Below are positions 8,260-15,785 of a stretch of DNA of 20,973 nucleotides, piece after piece. The stretch lies in NCBI GenBank assembly GCA_003427395.1, contig BFEA01000083.1, forward strand, positions 3,337,977 through 3,358,949, given 5' to 3'. The stretch comes from Chara braunii. Taxonomy: Eukaryota; Streptophyta; Charophyceae; Charales; Characeae. The notes below the pieces were generated by a model. The model did no database searches and had not been told where the DNA came from. It saw only the letters and a program-made list of their open reading frames with translations. The position numbers were made by a program, and so were the translations under genes. The stretch's first letter is position 1. Every line of letters begins with the position of its first letter.

Positions 8260-8505
8260 ACGTCAGCAGTGCCACATCAGCAACAGTGCCATATCAGCAG
8301 TGCCACGTTAGCAGTGCCACGATAGCAACAGTGCCACGTCAGCAGTGACGTCAGCAGTGCCACGTCAGCAACAGTGCCATGTCAGCAACAGTGCCATGTC
8401 AGCAGTGCCACATCAGCAACAGTGTCGTGCCAGCAACAGTGCCGCGCCAGCAACAGTGCCACGTCAACAGTGCCACGTCACAGTGCACGTCAGCAGTGCC
8501 CTGCC
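8251..8505 (+). repeat. Minisatellite CAGTGCCACGTCAGCA(A) in the gag leader
   Basis: About fifteen imperfect 12-18-bp units alternate CAGTGCCACGTCAG and CAACAGTGCCA forms, immediately upstream of the gag start. The frame is open through it, so a spurious N-terminal extension rich in Cys/Gln/Ser appears in translation. The better start is the ATG at 8509. Confidence 0.9.
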
Positions 8506-8508
8506 ACC

Positions 8509-9186
8509 ATGACGGGCGCAGCTCTGGGCATGCCAGGCCAACTGGCCAACGATTCTCTTGCCGAATACAAACAGCGGTTCCAGACTCAGCTCGCATTGAT
8601 TGAGGCTGAGGAACAGCGCCAGCTGGCAACCGAGGCTGCCCGCCTACAGGCTGAAGCAGCGGCAACAACTGAGAAGCAGCGGCTACAGGCCGAAGCTGAC
8701 GCAGATACCCAGGCACACCGCAAGGAAGCCCAGGATCTGCTGCAGCGGCATGAAGCCGCCAGCATCGAAAGACTCAAGTTCTGGCACTTTGAAACCAACG
8801 GCGACGACGCGACACCGGAAGAGCAGCATAAGGAGTTCCTCTCCAAACTCGTGACACGGTTGTTGTACACTCGCAACTACCAACAGTCCGAGTTAGAGAG
8901 ACAGAACCAGGAACTGCAGCAACAGTACCAGGATCTGAAGACACAGCACCAGGAGTTGGCGAACCTCCGCCGGATGGTGCAGAGCCACGAGGATGCTACA
9001 CGGGCACTCAATTCCCGTGTACTGGACCTGGAGCAAGCTGTACCAGGACCAGATGCTGGTGAGTCCAGCAGTGCACCCTCTAACCGCCAACTGGAGCAGC
9101 AACGCGTCGACCACGTCGTCGCAATGCTCGGCGACATCAGCACTTTCGCTGGGCGACCACCATCAGCAATCAGTTGGATACTTTGA
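8509..9186 (+). pseudogene. Element 1 Gag, N-terminal coiled-coil region
   Basis: I place the start at the ATG in GCCACCATGAC, an excellent initiation context (8509). About 225 residues follow: MTGAALGMPGQLANDSLAEY, then an Ala/Glu/Gln-rich coiled coil (EAARLQAEAAATTEKQRLQAE), a short linker (FWHFETNGDDATPEE), and a second Gln/Leu coiled coil (LERQNQELQQQYQDLKTQHQ). Near 9155 the coding signal slips to another frame and this one ends at TGA (9184-9186). It would be the structural particle protein in the cytoplasm. The start resembles plant chromoviral Gag N-termini, but the capsid and zinc knuckle are absent downstream. Confidence 0.7.
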
Positions 9187-9338
9187 AGACCGAGGTCCAG
9201 CAACTGCAGTCGACGAACACGGATGGCAACAATCCAAAGCAATACAAAATGCCAACTTTTCAACTTGAGAAGTTCGACGACTACACGCATCAGGACCCGG
9301 TGCTCTGGTGGGAAGCTTTCACGACTGCAGCGCTTTGA
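9163..9338 (+). pseudogene. Element 1 Gag continuation up to a deletion breakpoint
   Basis: In a shifted frame the Gag continues SNQLDTLKTEVQQLQSTNT ... YKMPTFQLEKFDDYTHQDPV, then LWWEAFTT, the beginning of a Ty3/gypsy capsid fold. It breaks at about 9325, where protease sequence (SALIDCG) follows in yet another frame, giving a TGA at 9336-9338. The capsid body, zinc knuckle and Gag-protease linker are missing. Element 2 still shows part of that linker (4196-4477), which confirms that the family normally has it. Confidence 0.65.
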
Positions 9339-10036
9339 TCGATTGCGGAGCATCTCGCAACTACATCAGCCAGGACTTCATGGTGCGCGCCGGCCTTGGC
9401 CCACGCGTCCGAAGGAAGCCCCAGCCTACGCAAGTCACGTTGGCGGACGGTCACACGCACAAGTCAATCGATCAGTGCATTGATGACGTCCCAGTGTACT
9501 TTGCCCCTCACGCAAGTGAGGCGGTGTCCTTTGACATTCTGGACACCAAATTTGACATGATCTTGGGTATGTCATGGCTGCGAAGCGAGGATTACCCGGT
9601 GAACTTCTATCACCGCACTGTTCACATTCGTGATCGGAACGGAATACTAGTCCCATGTACGGTGCCTCTTCCTCATCTTTCGACCAGTTGCCACGTGGTA
9701 TCCGCCACAAAGATGCGAGCTTCCATCATTAGAGACGACATCGAGGAGATGGGGGTGTGTTTTCTCCATGCCCTCCCGCCCCATGATGCTTCATCGACGG
9801 ACTCTTCTTCGGATCCACGCATCACCGAGCTTCTCGACGCCTACAACGACGTGTTCGAATGCCCGCACGGAGTTGTACCGGATCGGCCCATCCGCCACGA
9901 GATCATCCTCGAGGACGGGGCCGTACCTCCACTCTGTTGCATCTACCGAATGAGCGAGGAAGAGTTAAGTGTGCTTCAGGCACAACTCGACGACCTTCTG
10001 GAGAAAGGCTGGATTCGGCCTATCTCATCGCCATAA
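9308..10036 (+). pseudogene. Element 1 Pol: protease and start of RT
   Basis: A retropepsin with active-site motif ALIDCGASRNYIS (catalytic Asp codon 9341-9343) and a flap/core TKFDMILGMSWL is followed by the connection to RT (RHEIILEDGAVPPLCCIYRM; EELSVLQAQLDDLLEKGWIR). It would cleave the polyprotein inside the particle. The GTG at 9308 is not a real start, because coding simply enters here after the Gag deletion. A TAA at 10034-10036 interrupts ISSP*GAPVLFV, where a Tyr or Trp codon is expected from the RT family. Confidence 0.85.
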
Positions 10037-10501
10037 GGTGCTCCTGTTCTCTTCGTCCGGAAGAAGAACAAGGATTTGTAGTTGTGCATCGATTATCGCA
10101 AGCTCAACGCGCAGACGATCAGAAACGCCGGCCCTCTCCCACGCATCGACGATCTTCTCGAGCGACTGGGTGGCGCCAAGTTCTTCTCCAAGCTCGATCT
10201 CAAGTCGGGATATCACCAACTCGAGATTTGGCAGGAGGACCACTACAAGACCTCGTTTAAGACGCGATATGGGCATTTTGAATGGCTGGTAATGCCATTT
10301 GGCCTTACGAATGCCCCGACCACTTTCCAAGCGGCTATGACAACGGAGTTCCGACACATGCTGGATCGATACGTACTTATCTATGTCGACGACATTCTGG
10401 TGTACAGCCGGAGTTTGGAGGAGCATGTGGAACACCTGCGCACCGTTTTGGAGCAGCTACGACAAGCCAAGTAAAAAGCCAACCGTGATAAGTGCGAATT
10501 C
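10037..10501 (+). pseudogene. Element 1 Pol: reverse transcriptase core
   Basis: The same frame continues GAPVLFVRKKNKDL, has a TAG at 10079-10081, then [14 protein letters not shown] motifs follow in order: [27 protein letters not shown], and the catalytic YVDD (10382-10393) within [16 protein letters not shown] at 10472-10474 (RQAK*KANRDKCEF) breaks the thumb-proximal part. The catalytic motif is intact, so the domain is recognisable despite two stops. RT copies element RNA into DNA in the cytoplasmic particle. Confidence 0.9.
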
Positions 10502-11857
10502 GTGCGGCAGGAGCTGGAGTACTTGGGACATTATGTGACGCCGCAAGGCATCCGTCCGCTTGCAGACAAGATCGAGGCCCTACGAGTATGGCCCGAGCCC
10601 ACCAACACCACGGACGTTCGTTCATTCATGGGATTGGCGGGCTACTATCAGCGATTCATCACCGGATACTCGATGATTGCTGCACCTATGACGAGATTAC
10701 AATCGCCAAAGGTGCCATTCGTATTCGATGACGACGCACGCCGGTCATTCCAAGCACTTAAGACGGCTATGCTCATGGCACCCGTCCTTAGCATCTATGA
10801 CCCCACCTTGCCTACGAGAGTAACGACTTACGCTTCCGGCTATGGCATTGGGGCAGTCTTGGAACATCACGACAACGACGACTGGCACCCTGTGGAGTAT
10901 TTCAGCCACAAAGTGCCTCCCATCAACTCGCTTGATGATGCAAGGAAGGAGCTGCTCGCATTCGTCATGGCTCTCAAGCGATGGCGGCACTTCCTCTTTG
11001 GGCGTCGTAGGTTCACATGGATTACATACAAAAATCCATTGACCTACTACAAGACGCAGGACACGGTGAGCAGCACGATCGGACGATGGATGTACTTCAT
11101 CGACCAATTTGACTTCACACTGAAACATCTTCCCGGCCTCTCAAATCGCACAGCAGATGCACTCCCACGAAGACCTGATCTTTGCGCTATGACACATCAT
11201 GCCCTCGCATTCGACGAGGAGCTTCAGCGACACTTCATCCGGGGCTACGAGTCCGATCCAGATTTCGCCACGCTATATGCGCAACTATCTTCGGATCACC
11301 CATCGGTCAGCCACTATCGCATCGCCGATGGGTACTTGCTCCTGCACTCGCGGGGCAAGGACTTACTATGTGTCCCACGCGACCGCCGTCTAAGGACTCG
11401 CCTCCTCGGCGAGTATCATGATTCGCGACTCGCCGGCCATTTCGGAGTCAACCGCACTATTGCACGGCTTCGACAACGATTCCGAAGGCCCGACCTCATC
11501 ACTGATGTCACGAAGTATTGCGACTCTTGCGAAGTTTGCCGACGAAGCAAACCCCGCAACTGCAACCCCTATGGCGAGCTGCGCCCGATGTCGATCCCGC
11601 AGGAACCCGGTCTCTCCATTGCCGTGGATGTCACCGGACCATTCCCCTGCGACCGCCTCGGACACGACGACATCCTCACGGTCGTGGACCGATTGAGTAA
11701 GTACGCGCGTTTTCTCCCTTGCAAGTACTACTCCACGACTCCCGAGCTGGCACGCCTCCTGCACACCGCCTGGATTTGCGGCCATGGTGTACCGGAAGAC
11801 ATAGTCAGCGACCGCGATACTCGTTTCATGTCGGCATTTTGGACTGCACTCATGTAG
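10502..11857 (+). pseudogene. Element 1 Pol: RT thumb, RNase H, integrase zinc finger and core
   Basis: 451 codons stay in the frame of the preceding RT. RT thumb: ELEYLGHYVTPQGI, FMGLAGYYQRFI. RNase H: VTTYASGYGIGAVL, then DDARKELLAFV, ITYKNPLTYY and NRTADAL. Two positions normally Asp (first and third motifs) are Tyr (codons 10829 and 11027), so this RNase H should be inactive. Integrase: an HHCC finger with H306, H313, C340, C343 (counted from codon 10502), then the catalytic core with D376 (IAVDVTGPF) and D437 (IVSDRDTRF). A TAG at 11855-11857 ends the frame shortly after the second Asp. Integrase would join the cDNA to the host chromosome in the nucleus. Confidence 0.9.
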
Positions 11858-12769
11858 GAGTCCAGCTCGAAGATGAAGCCAAGTTCGGCTCGTCATCCAT
11901 AGACAGACGGGCAGACGGAGCGGGCACATCAAACCGCTCAGATGATGCTTCGTACGCTCATCCGTCCGGACCAGAAAGATTGGGTTGACCGCCTCCCCAA
12001 CAGCGAGTTTGCCTACAACACTTCGGTGCACCCTGCGATCGGCGTGACTCCATTCGAGTTGCACCACGGTGTACGGAAAGGCCGTATCTTCGCCGACCTT
12101 CTCCTCCCACGACCAGCCGACATCGATGTCGCTTGCTCTCCCTCTTCCGTCCAGAAGTGCAGGGAATTGCTGGCTCAAGCCCACGCGAATATGCAAAAGG
12201 CTCAAGTCCGCATGCAGCAGCAAACCAACAGGCATCGCGTGCCATGTCCCATCCGCGCCGGCGACCTGGTTAAGGTTTCCGCGGAAGAGTTTGCACTGGA
12301 ACAGGATGTCTCACGCAAACTGCTTCCCAAGTGGTTTGGACCATGGCCTGTAACATCAGCTGCGGGCGATGAGCCCGATGGCCCTTCATTTGTGATCAAC
12401 ATTCCCCCGCAGTTGACGGTCCATCTCGTCTTTCACGCCTCAAAGCTGGCAACATACACACCAGCTAAGAGCGACGACTTTCCGGGCCGACAATCGCAGG
12501 ACCCTCCTTCTATGGATGGTCATCAGGAAGTTGACCGTGTCATCACCGATCGCAAGTACGACAGTAAGCCGCGACAGTACAAAGTGACATTCAAAGCCTG
12601 CGATCGCGACGACACTCGGTGGATTTCAGGAGCAGATTTGAAAGCATCCGCACCGCTGATCTACGCGCATTATGAGAAGGAAAGGTTAGCTCAGGAAGCT
12701 TCACGACAGGCTCCTCCCACCCGGACTGTGGTCCTAGCCTCAGACAGACAGTTTCACCCTCTCAGGTAA
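11858..12769 (+). pseudogene. Element 1 Pol: integrase C-terminus with GPY/F and chromodomain
   Basis: The frame resumes after the TAG, meets another TAG at 11900-11902 in SARHP*TDGQTER (Gln expected), then gives the third integrase residue Glu (11918-11920), 35 residues after the second Asp (DD35E). It continues with the RTLIRPDQKDWV and NTSVHPAIGVTPFEL motifs, a GPY/F domain (KLLPKWFGPWPV ... FHASKLATY), and a chromodomain (EVDRVITDRKYDSKPRQYKV ... DTRWISGADLKASAPLIYAH). It stops at TAA 12767-12769. In chromoviruses the chromodomain is known to steer insertion to marked chromatin. Confidence 0.9.
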
Positions 12770-12781
12770 GCTTTGTCTTTC

Positions 12782-12794
12782 AAGGAGGGGGGGG
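12782..12794 (+). promoter_or_regulatory. Polypurine tract of element 1
   Basis: AAGGAGGGGGGGG immediately precedes the 3' LTR's TG. It is identical to the tract of element 2. It serves as primer for second-strand synthesis in LTR elements. Confidence 0.9.
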
Positions 12795-13935
12795 TGTGGC
12801 TTACTGCAAGGCCCGTCCCACACTTTTAGCCTAAAAGCCTAGAAAATAGGGCTTACAGGCCCCGGTCGTTTCAGCCTGAAACTCAAAACGAGGGCCTGTA
12901 GGCCGTATTCCGTTTTCAGCCTATTTCTCGGCCTTTCAGGCCCAGAGGCTTTTCAGCCTGAAACGGAGGGCCATTTTCAGGCCCTCATCGTTTCAACCGA
13001 CCCTAGGACTCTGGCACAAAAACAGGGTTTTCGGAATAGGCTGTCTTTAGCCTGTTCCCCACGACAGCTCGAGCAGGAGCTGCAGCTGCAGCCCCTGCCT
13101 CCCTTCGGCATTGGCAAGAGCAGCCTCCTGGACTGCCTGGCCTGCAGTCAGGAGGCACCCGGTAGTACATAGGAAGTTCCCATGCACTTCACGGGTAGGT
13201 AGTTGGACAGTAGGCACGAGTAGTCTTCAGGATTCGGCCGCAGCACTCAGGAGGAGCTATGCAGTAGTCTTCAGCGCTAGCAGTAGTCTTCGGCGCTGTT
13301 CGCCCATAGCTGTAGGTGTAGTCCTCAGCGCTGGGCGCTAGTAGGTGGTAGTAGTAGCGTTGGAGGGAGATGGCTGGCGGAGGCCAGCGGTACTTACCTG
13401 TGGCGCCATAGCTCCAGCTCCATCTTCGAGGTACCTGCATCAAGGCGCCAACTTCACAGGTTAGTACTGGACACAGAGAGAGGAAGAGTTCTTCTTCTTC
13501 CTCTTCTAAGTCCACCATCTCTTCTCACCCTCTCACCACCTGACTTCTCAGCCTACTACAGAGAGAGAGAGTTGTGACTTGAGACTTGACGACATTGGAT
13601 CCAGACTCGGCATTTGGGATTCACAAATTTTGACGAGGGACTATTTGGGTCTCTGCAGAAGACTTGGTGTTGACGACATTCCCATCTTCCCCCTCCTCTT
13701 CGTCTAACCCCCTTCTCCTTCGTCTGTGTATGGTTGGGGCTGGCGCAGTCTTCCTGTGTGAAACGCCGGACCCCTTTCACAGCATGGAACGATGATGATG
13801 ATGATGTATGTTCAGGGCTGCATTGCAATATTGATTGTTCGGATCATTGGTATCTAAGTCTTCCGCTACTCTATCGTGTACTTTGTATTGAGAGGTCGGT
13901 TCTTGTTTTGGTCTGCACCGTTAAAGTATGCAACA
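12795..13935 (+). repeat. 3' LTR of element 1
   Basis: A 1,141-bp LTR begins TGTGGCTTACTGC and ends GTATGCAACA, flanked by the polypurine tract and the ATATC duplication. The first ~200 bases match the 5' LTR, with hairpin-prone GCCTGAAA/GGGCCTGTAGGCC motifs. The middle contains several GTAGTCTTCAGCGCT-like repeats (about 13215-13340). The rest is unique in this window because the matching part of the 5' LTR is gone. Short open frames inside it have no coding character. Confidence 0.85.
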
Positions 13936-13940
13936 ATATC
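13936..13940. repeat. Target-site duplication ATATC (right)
   Basis: ATATC directly follows the CA end of the 3' LTR and pairs with 7665-7669. The R sequence continues TGTTGATCTGC after it. Confidence 0.85.
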
Positions 13941-14145
13941 TGTTGATCTGCTATGAGTGAGGCATTTCAGAGGAGTACTATGAGCGAGATCTAGGCAAGG
14001 TTCCGCAAAGTTTCGGCTTAAAAAAAAAATGTGATCTTGAAAAAAAAATTGAGCGAAATAGAGTAGAGATGCGATTTTCAGGAAAGAACTAAATCCGGTT
14101 TCTGAGAATATGACCTCTTAATATGCCTAAAATCGAAATGCTAAT
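13936..14145 (+). repeat. Repeat R, 3' part (after element 1)
   Basis: ATATCTGTTGATCTGC..., GAGTACTATGAGCGAGATCTAG, CGCAAAGTTTCGGCTT, GCGATTTTCAG and TTTCTGAGAATATGA match, in order, the minus strand of 7873-8100. Together with 7518-7669 this restores one R copy interrupted by element 1. Confidence 0.8.
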
Positions 14146-14149
14146 AGCA

Positions 14150-14250
14150 TACTTGCGTCGCATCGCGATGTGCTGCACTGCGCACGTGCGCCGCACCGCG
14201 CATCCCGCATGATGTGCGCGCACTGCATGCGGCACACCTCCAAAAATGGG
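14150..14250. repeat. CpG-rich alternating purine-pyrimidine block
   Basis: Dense GCGC, TGCG and GCAC steps (for example CGCACGTGCGCCGCACCGCG) form a GC-rich patch directly adjoining repeat R. A similar patch lies at 15318-15460 beside another R copy. No coding signal is seen. Confidence 0.6.
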
Positions 14251-14422
14251 GGTCAAAAAAAAAAAAAAAAGTTGTGAGAGGCGGTAGTAGACCCGGCCCC
14301 CTGCTCGCATGAAATAAGAAATGGGCCGCCAAAATTTTTTTGGAGACCGCGCGTTGGCCTGAAAGCTTTTAGTAACCTGTAGTTCGGGTAACACTATGTG
14401 TGTATGGTAGGGTTATTGCAGT
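14251..14422. other. No feature beyond an A-run
   Basis: Contains a 17-base A-run (about 14255-14271) and a partial leading copy of the downstream repeat (TGTATGGTAGGGTTATTGCAG near 14401). No gene is seen. Confidence 0.5.
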
Positions 14423-14842
14423 CTGTATGGTAGGGTTCTTGTAGGCCAGATTCAGTCATGATGACGGTTACGATATCTGGAAACGTTCTCTTCTTATTAC
14501 TTCTGAAGTAGAAAACGACGGAACTGACAAACGTAAAGGAAAAAAATCAGAATTTATTTGCATGAGTGTCGTCTGGCACGTCCAACCTGTCAGAACCTCA
14601 ACGGTAATTTTATTCTGTATGGTAGGGTTTTTGCAGGCCAGATTCAGTCATGACGAGGGTCGCGATCTCTCAAAACGTTCTCTTCTTATTACTTCTCAAT
14701 TAAAAAATGACGGAACTGACAATCGTTTTTCCTGGATTTTTTTGTATTTTTTAATATAAAAAAAAAATCGTAAAGGATGAACATCATAATTTCTTTGCAC
14801 GAGTGAAGCACGGCGCGTCCAACCTGTCAGAACCTCGGTAAT
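14423..14842 (+). repeat. Tandem repeat, two units of ~191 and ~229 bp
   Basis: Both units start CTGTATGGTAGGGTT (14423 and 14614). They run in parallel through GGCCAGATTCAGTCATGA, CGTTCTCTTCTTATTACTTCT, GACGGAACTGACAA and CGTCCAACCTGTCAGAACCTC. The second unit is longer because of an AT-rich insertion around 14728-14770. No coding signal appears, and it is probably part of a longer satellite-like array or an element end. Confidence 0.85.
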
Positions 14843-15164
14843 GTTCACCAACGGGCTTGCTGCACTACTCTCGACATGCACAACAAGACATATATGGCAA
14901 TGTATCTTTCCATGTTCAAGCGGAGGATTCAGTCTTATTTGTTCAGAGATTCTCCAAAAAAAAAAAAAGAAAGGTTCCAGAGATACGTTACATGCTTACC
15001 TGATTCATCGGCCCTTCGCTCTCCACCACCCAACGTATGAATGAATCTTCCTCCATAACATGGAAAGATACACCGCCATATTTTTTGTCCTTTGTGCATG
15101 TCGCCCCGCTTCCAGATTCATGTTGCCCGTTGATAAGGGCGGTTTCTTCGGTCCGATAGTGTCA
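14843..15164. other. No supported gene
   Basis: Unremarkable sequence with an A-run near 14956. A plus-strand frame starting 15060 has a hydrophobic start, but it dissolves into CT and CA microsatellite after about 50 codons, so I do not call it. Confidence 0.45.
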
Positions 15165-15214
15165 GCACGGTTTCTTTTCTCTCTCACACGGTTTCTTCAC
15201 TCTCTCACACGGTT

Positions 15215-15305
<91 letters not shown>
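15165..15305. repeat. CACGGTTTCTTC tandem plus (CT)n(CA)n microsatellite
   Basis: Three ~22-bp units of CACGGTTTCTT followed by CTCTCTCA (about 15167-15218) grade into perfect (CT)n (15218-15263) and then (CA)n (15263-15305). Confidence 0.95.
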
Positions 15306-15307
<2 letters not shown>

Positions 15308-15317
15308 CGAAAAGAGG

Positions 15318-15460
15318 CATGGCACACAATGTGCACCTTGCAGGGGTATCGCGTCCCCATGTGCACCTCGTGCGCACTCGCGCGCCCATGCGCGCGCGGT
15401 GTCACCGCGCGCATTCCACACGGCGCACCGCACCGCTCCAGTGCGCTGCAAGTATGGCTG
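15318..15460. repeat. Second CpG-rich alternating block
   Basis: GTGCAC, GCGCGC and CGCGCG-type runs (for example CATGCGCGCGCGGTGTCACC) and CGGCGCACCGCACCG end at GCTGCAAGTATGGCTGATAG, next to R copy C. It resembles the block at 14150-14250 in composition and position relative to R. Confidence 0.55.
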
Positions 15461-15461
15461 A

Positions 15462-15605
15462 TAGGCTTCGCAAGATTTCGGTTTTCAAAAAAAAATTGTG
15501 AGATAGAATGGAGATTCGATTTTCAGAAAAGAATAAATCCGGTTTTCGAGAATATGACCACCTCCATCGTTATCCTAATATGCCTAGAAAACGAAATGCT
15601 AACAT
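15462..15605 (+). repeat. Repeat R, third partial copy
   Basis: AGGCTTCGCAAGATTTCGG, GATTCGATTTTCAGAAAAGA, CCGGTTTTCGAGAATATGA and AATATGCCTAGAAAACGAAATGC align in order with 13990-14140. Divergence is higher than between the other two copies. Confidence 0.7.
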
Positions 15606-15785
15606 CAGAAATTTTCGGCTATGTATGCAAATATCAGAAATTTTCAGATATTTGTTGCGTGAAAAATTTTGCAGAGATTTGACGAAGTCTTACTTGATTT
15701 ACTAATAAACAATCAATAGATCAAGCAAGCTGGCTACTTGATTGAGCGGGTCCTCTGATTGAAAGGTCCGCTCCGATACCAAAAC
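15606..15785 (-). other. Leader-like DNA abutting the element 3 LTR, with primer-site-like TGGTATCGGAGC
   Basis: On the minus strand, directly after the LTR end (CA at 15787-15786), the sequence reads GTTTTGGTATCGGAGC (primer-site-like core 15781-15770). The true site of element 3 is TGGTATCAGAGC. This suggests another internal region began here (a tandem LTR-internal-LTR arrangement) rather than host flank. Further left the sequence is AT-rich with no gene. Confidence 0.45.

Larger units (their letters stand above)
7670..13935 (+). mobile_element. Element 1: Ty3/gypsy chromovirus, near full length but decayed
   Basis: A 6.27-kb LTR retrotransposon. Its order is 5' LTR head, rearranged leader, gag, protease, RT, RNase H, integrase, GPY/F, chromodomain, polypurine tract, 3' LTR. 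TG...CA ends and a 5-bp duplication bound it. It inserted into a copy of repeat R. Defects include most of the 5' LTR replaced by an inverted R copy, loss of the Gag capsid core, five nonsense codons in pol and two lost RNase H catalytic residues. The LTR heads differ by about 8 substitutions over ~170 aligned bases (counted by eye), so the insertion is not very recent. Confidence 0.92.

Noticed and set aside
10034-11902. Stop-codon reassignment (TAA/TAG read as Gln, as in some green algae)
   Set aside because: Only the stop in HP*TDGQ falls where Gln is expected. The stop in SSP*GAPV falls on a Tyr/Trp position and others on basic or aromatic positions. Frameshifts in the sister elements also indicate decay.
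11390-12235. 281-codon minus-strand frame opposite integrase
   Set aside because: It is a shadow of the well-conserved plus-strand integrase frame and has no recognisable motif.
15060-15461. 133-codon plus-strand frame with a hydrophobic start resembling a signal peptide
   Set aside because: After about 50 codons it runs into (CT)n and (CA)n, and it has no conserved motif.
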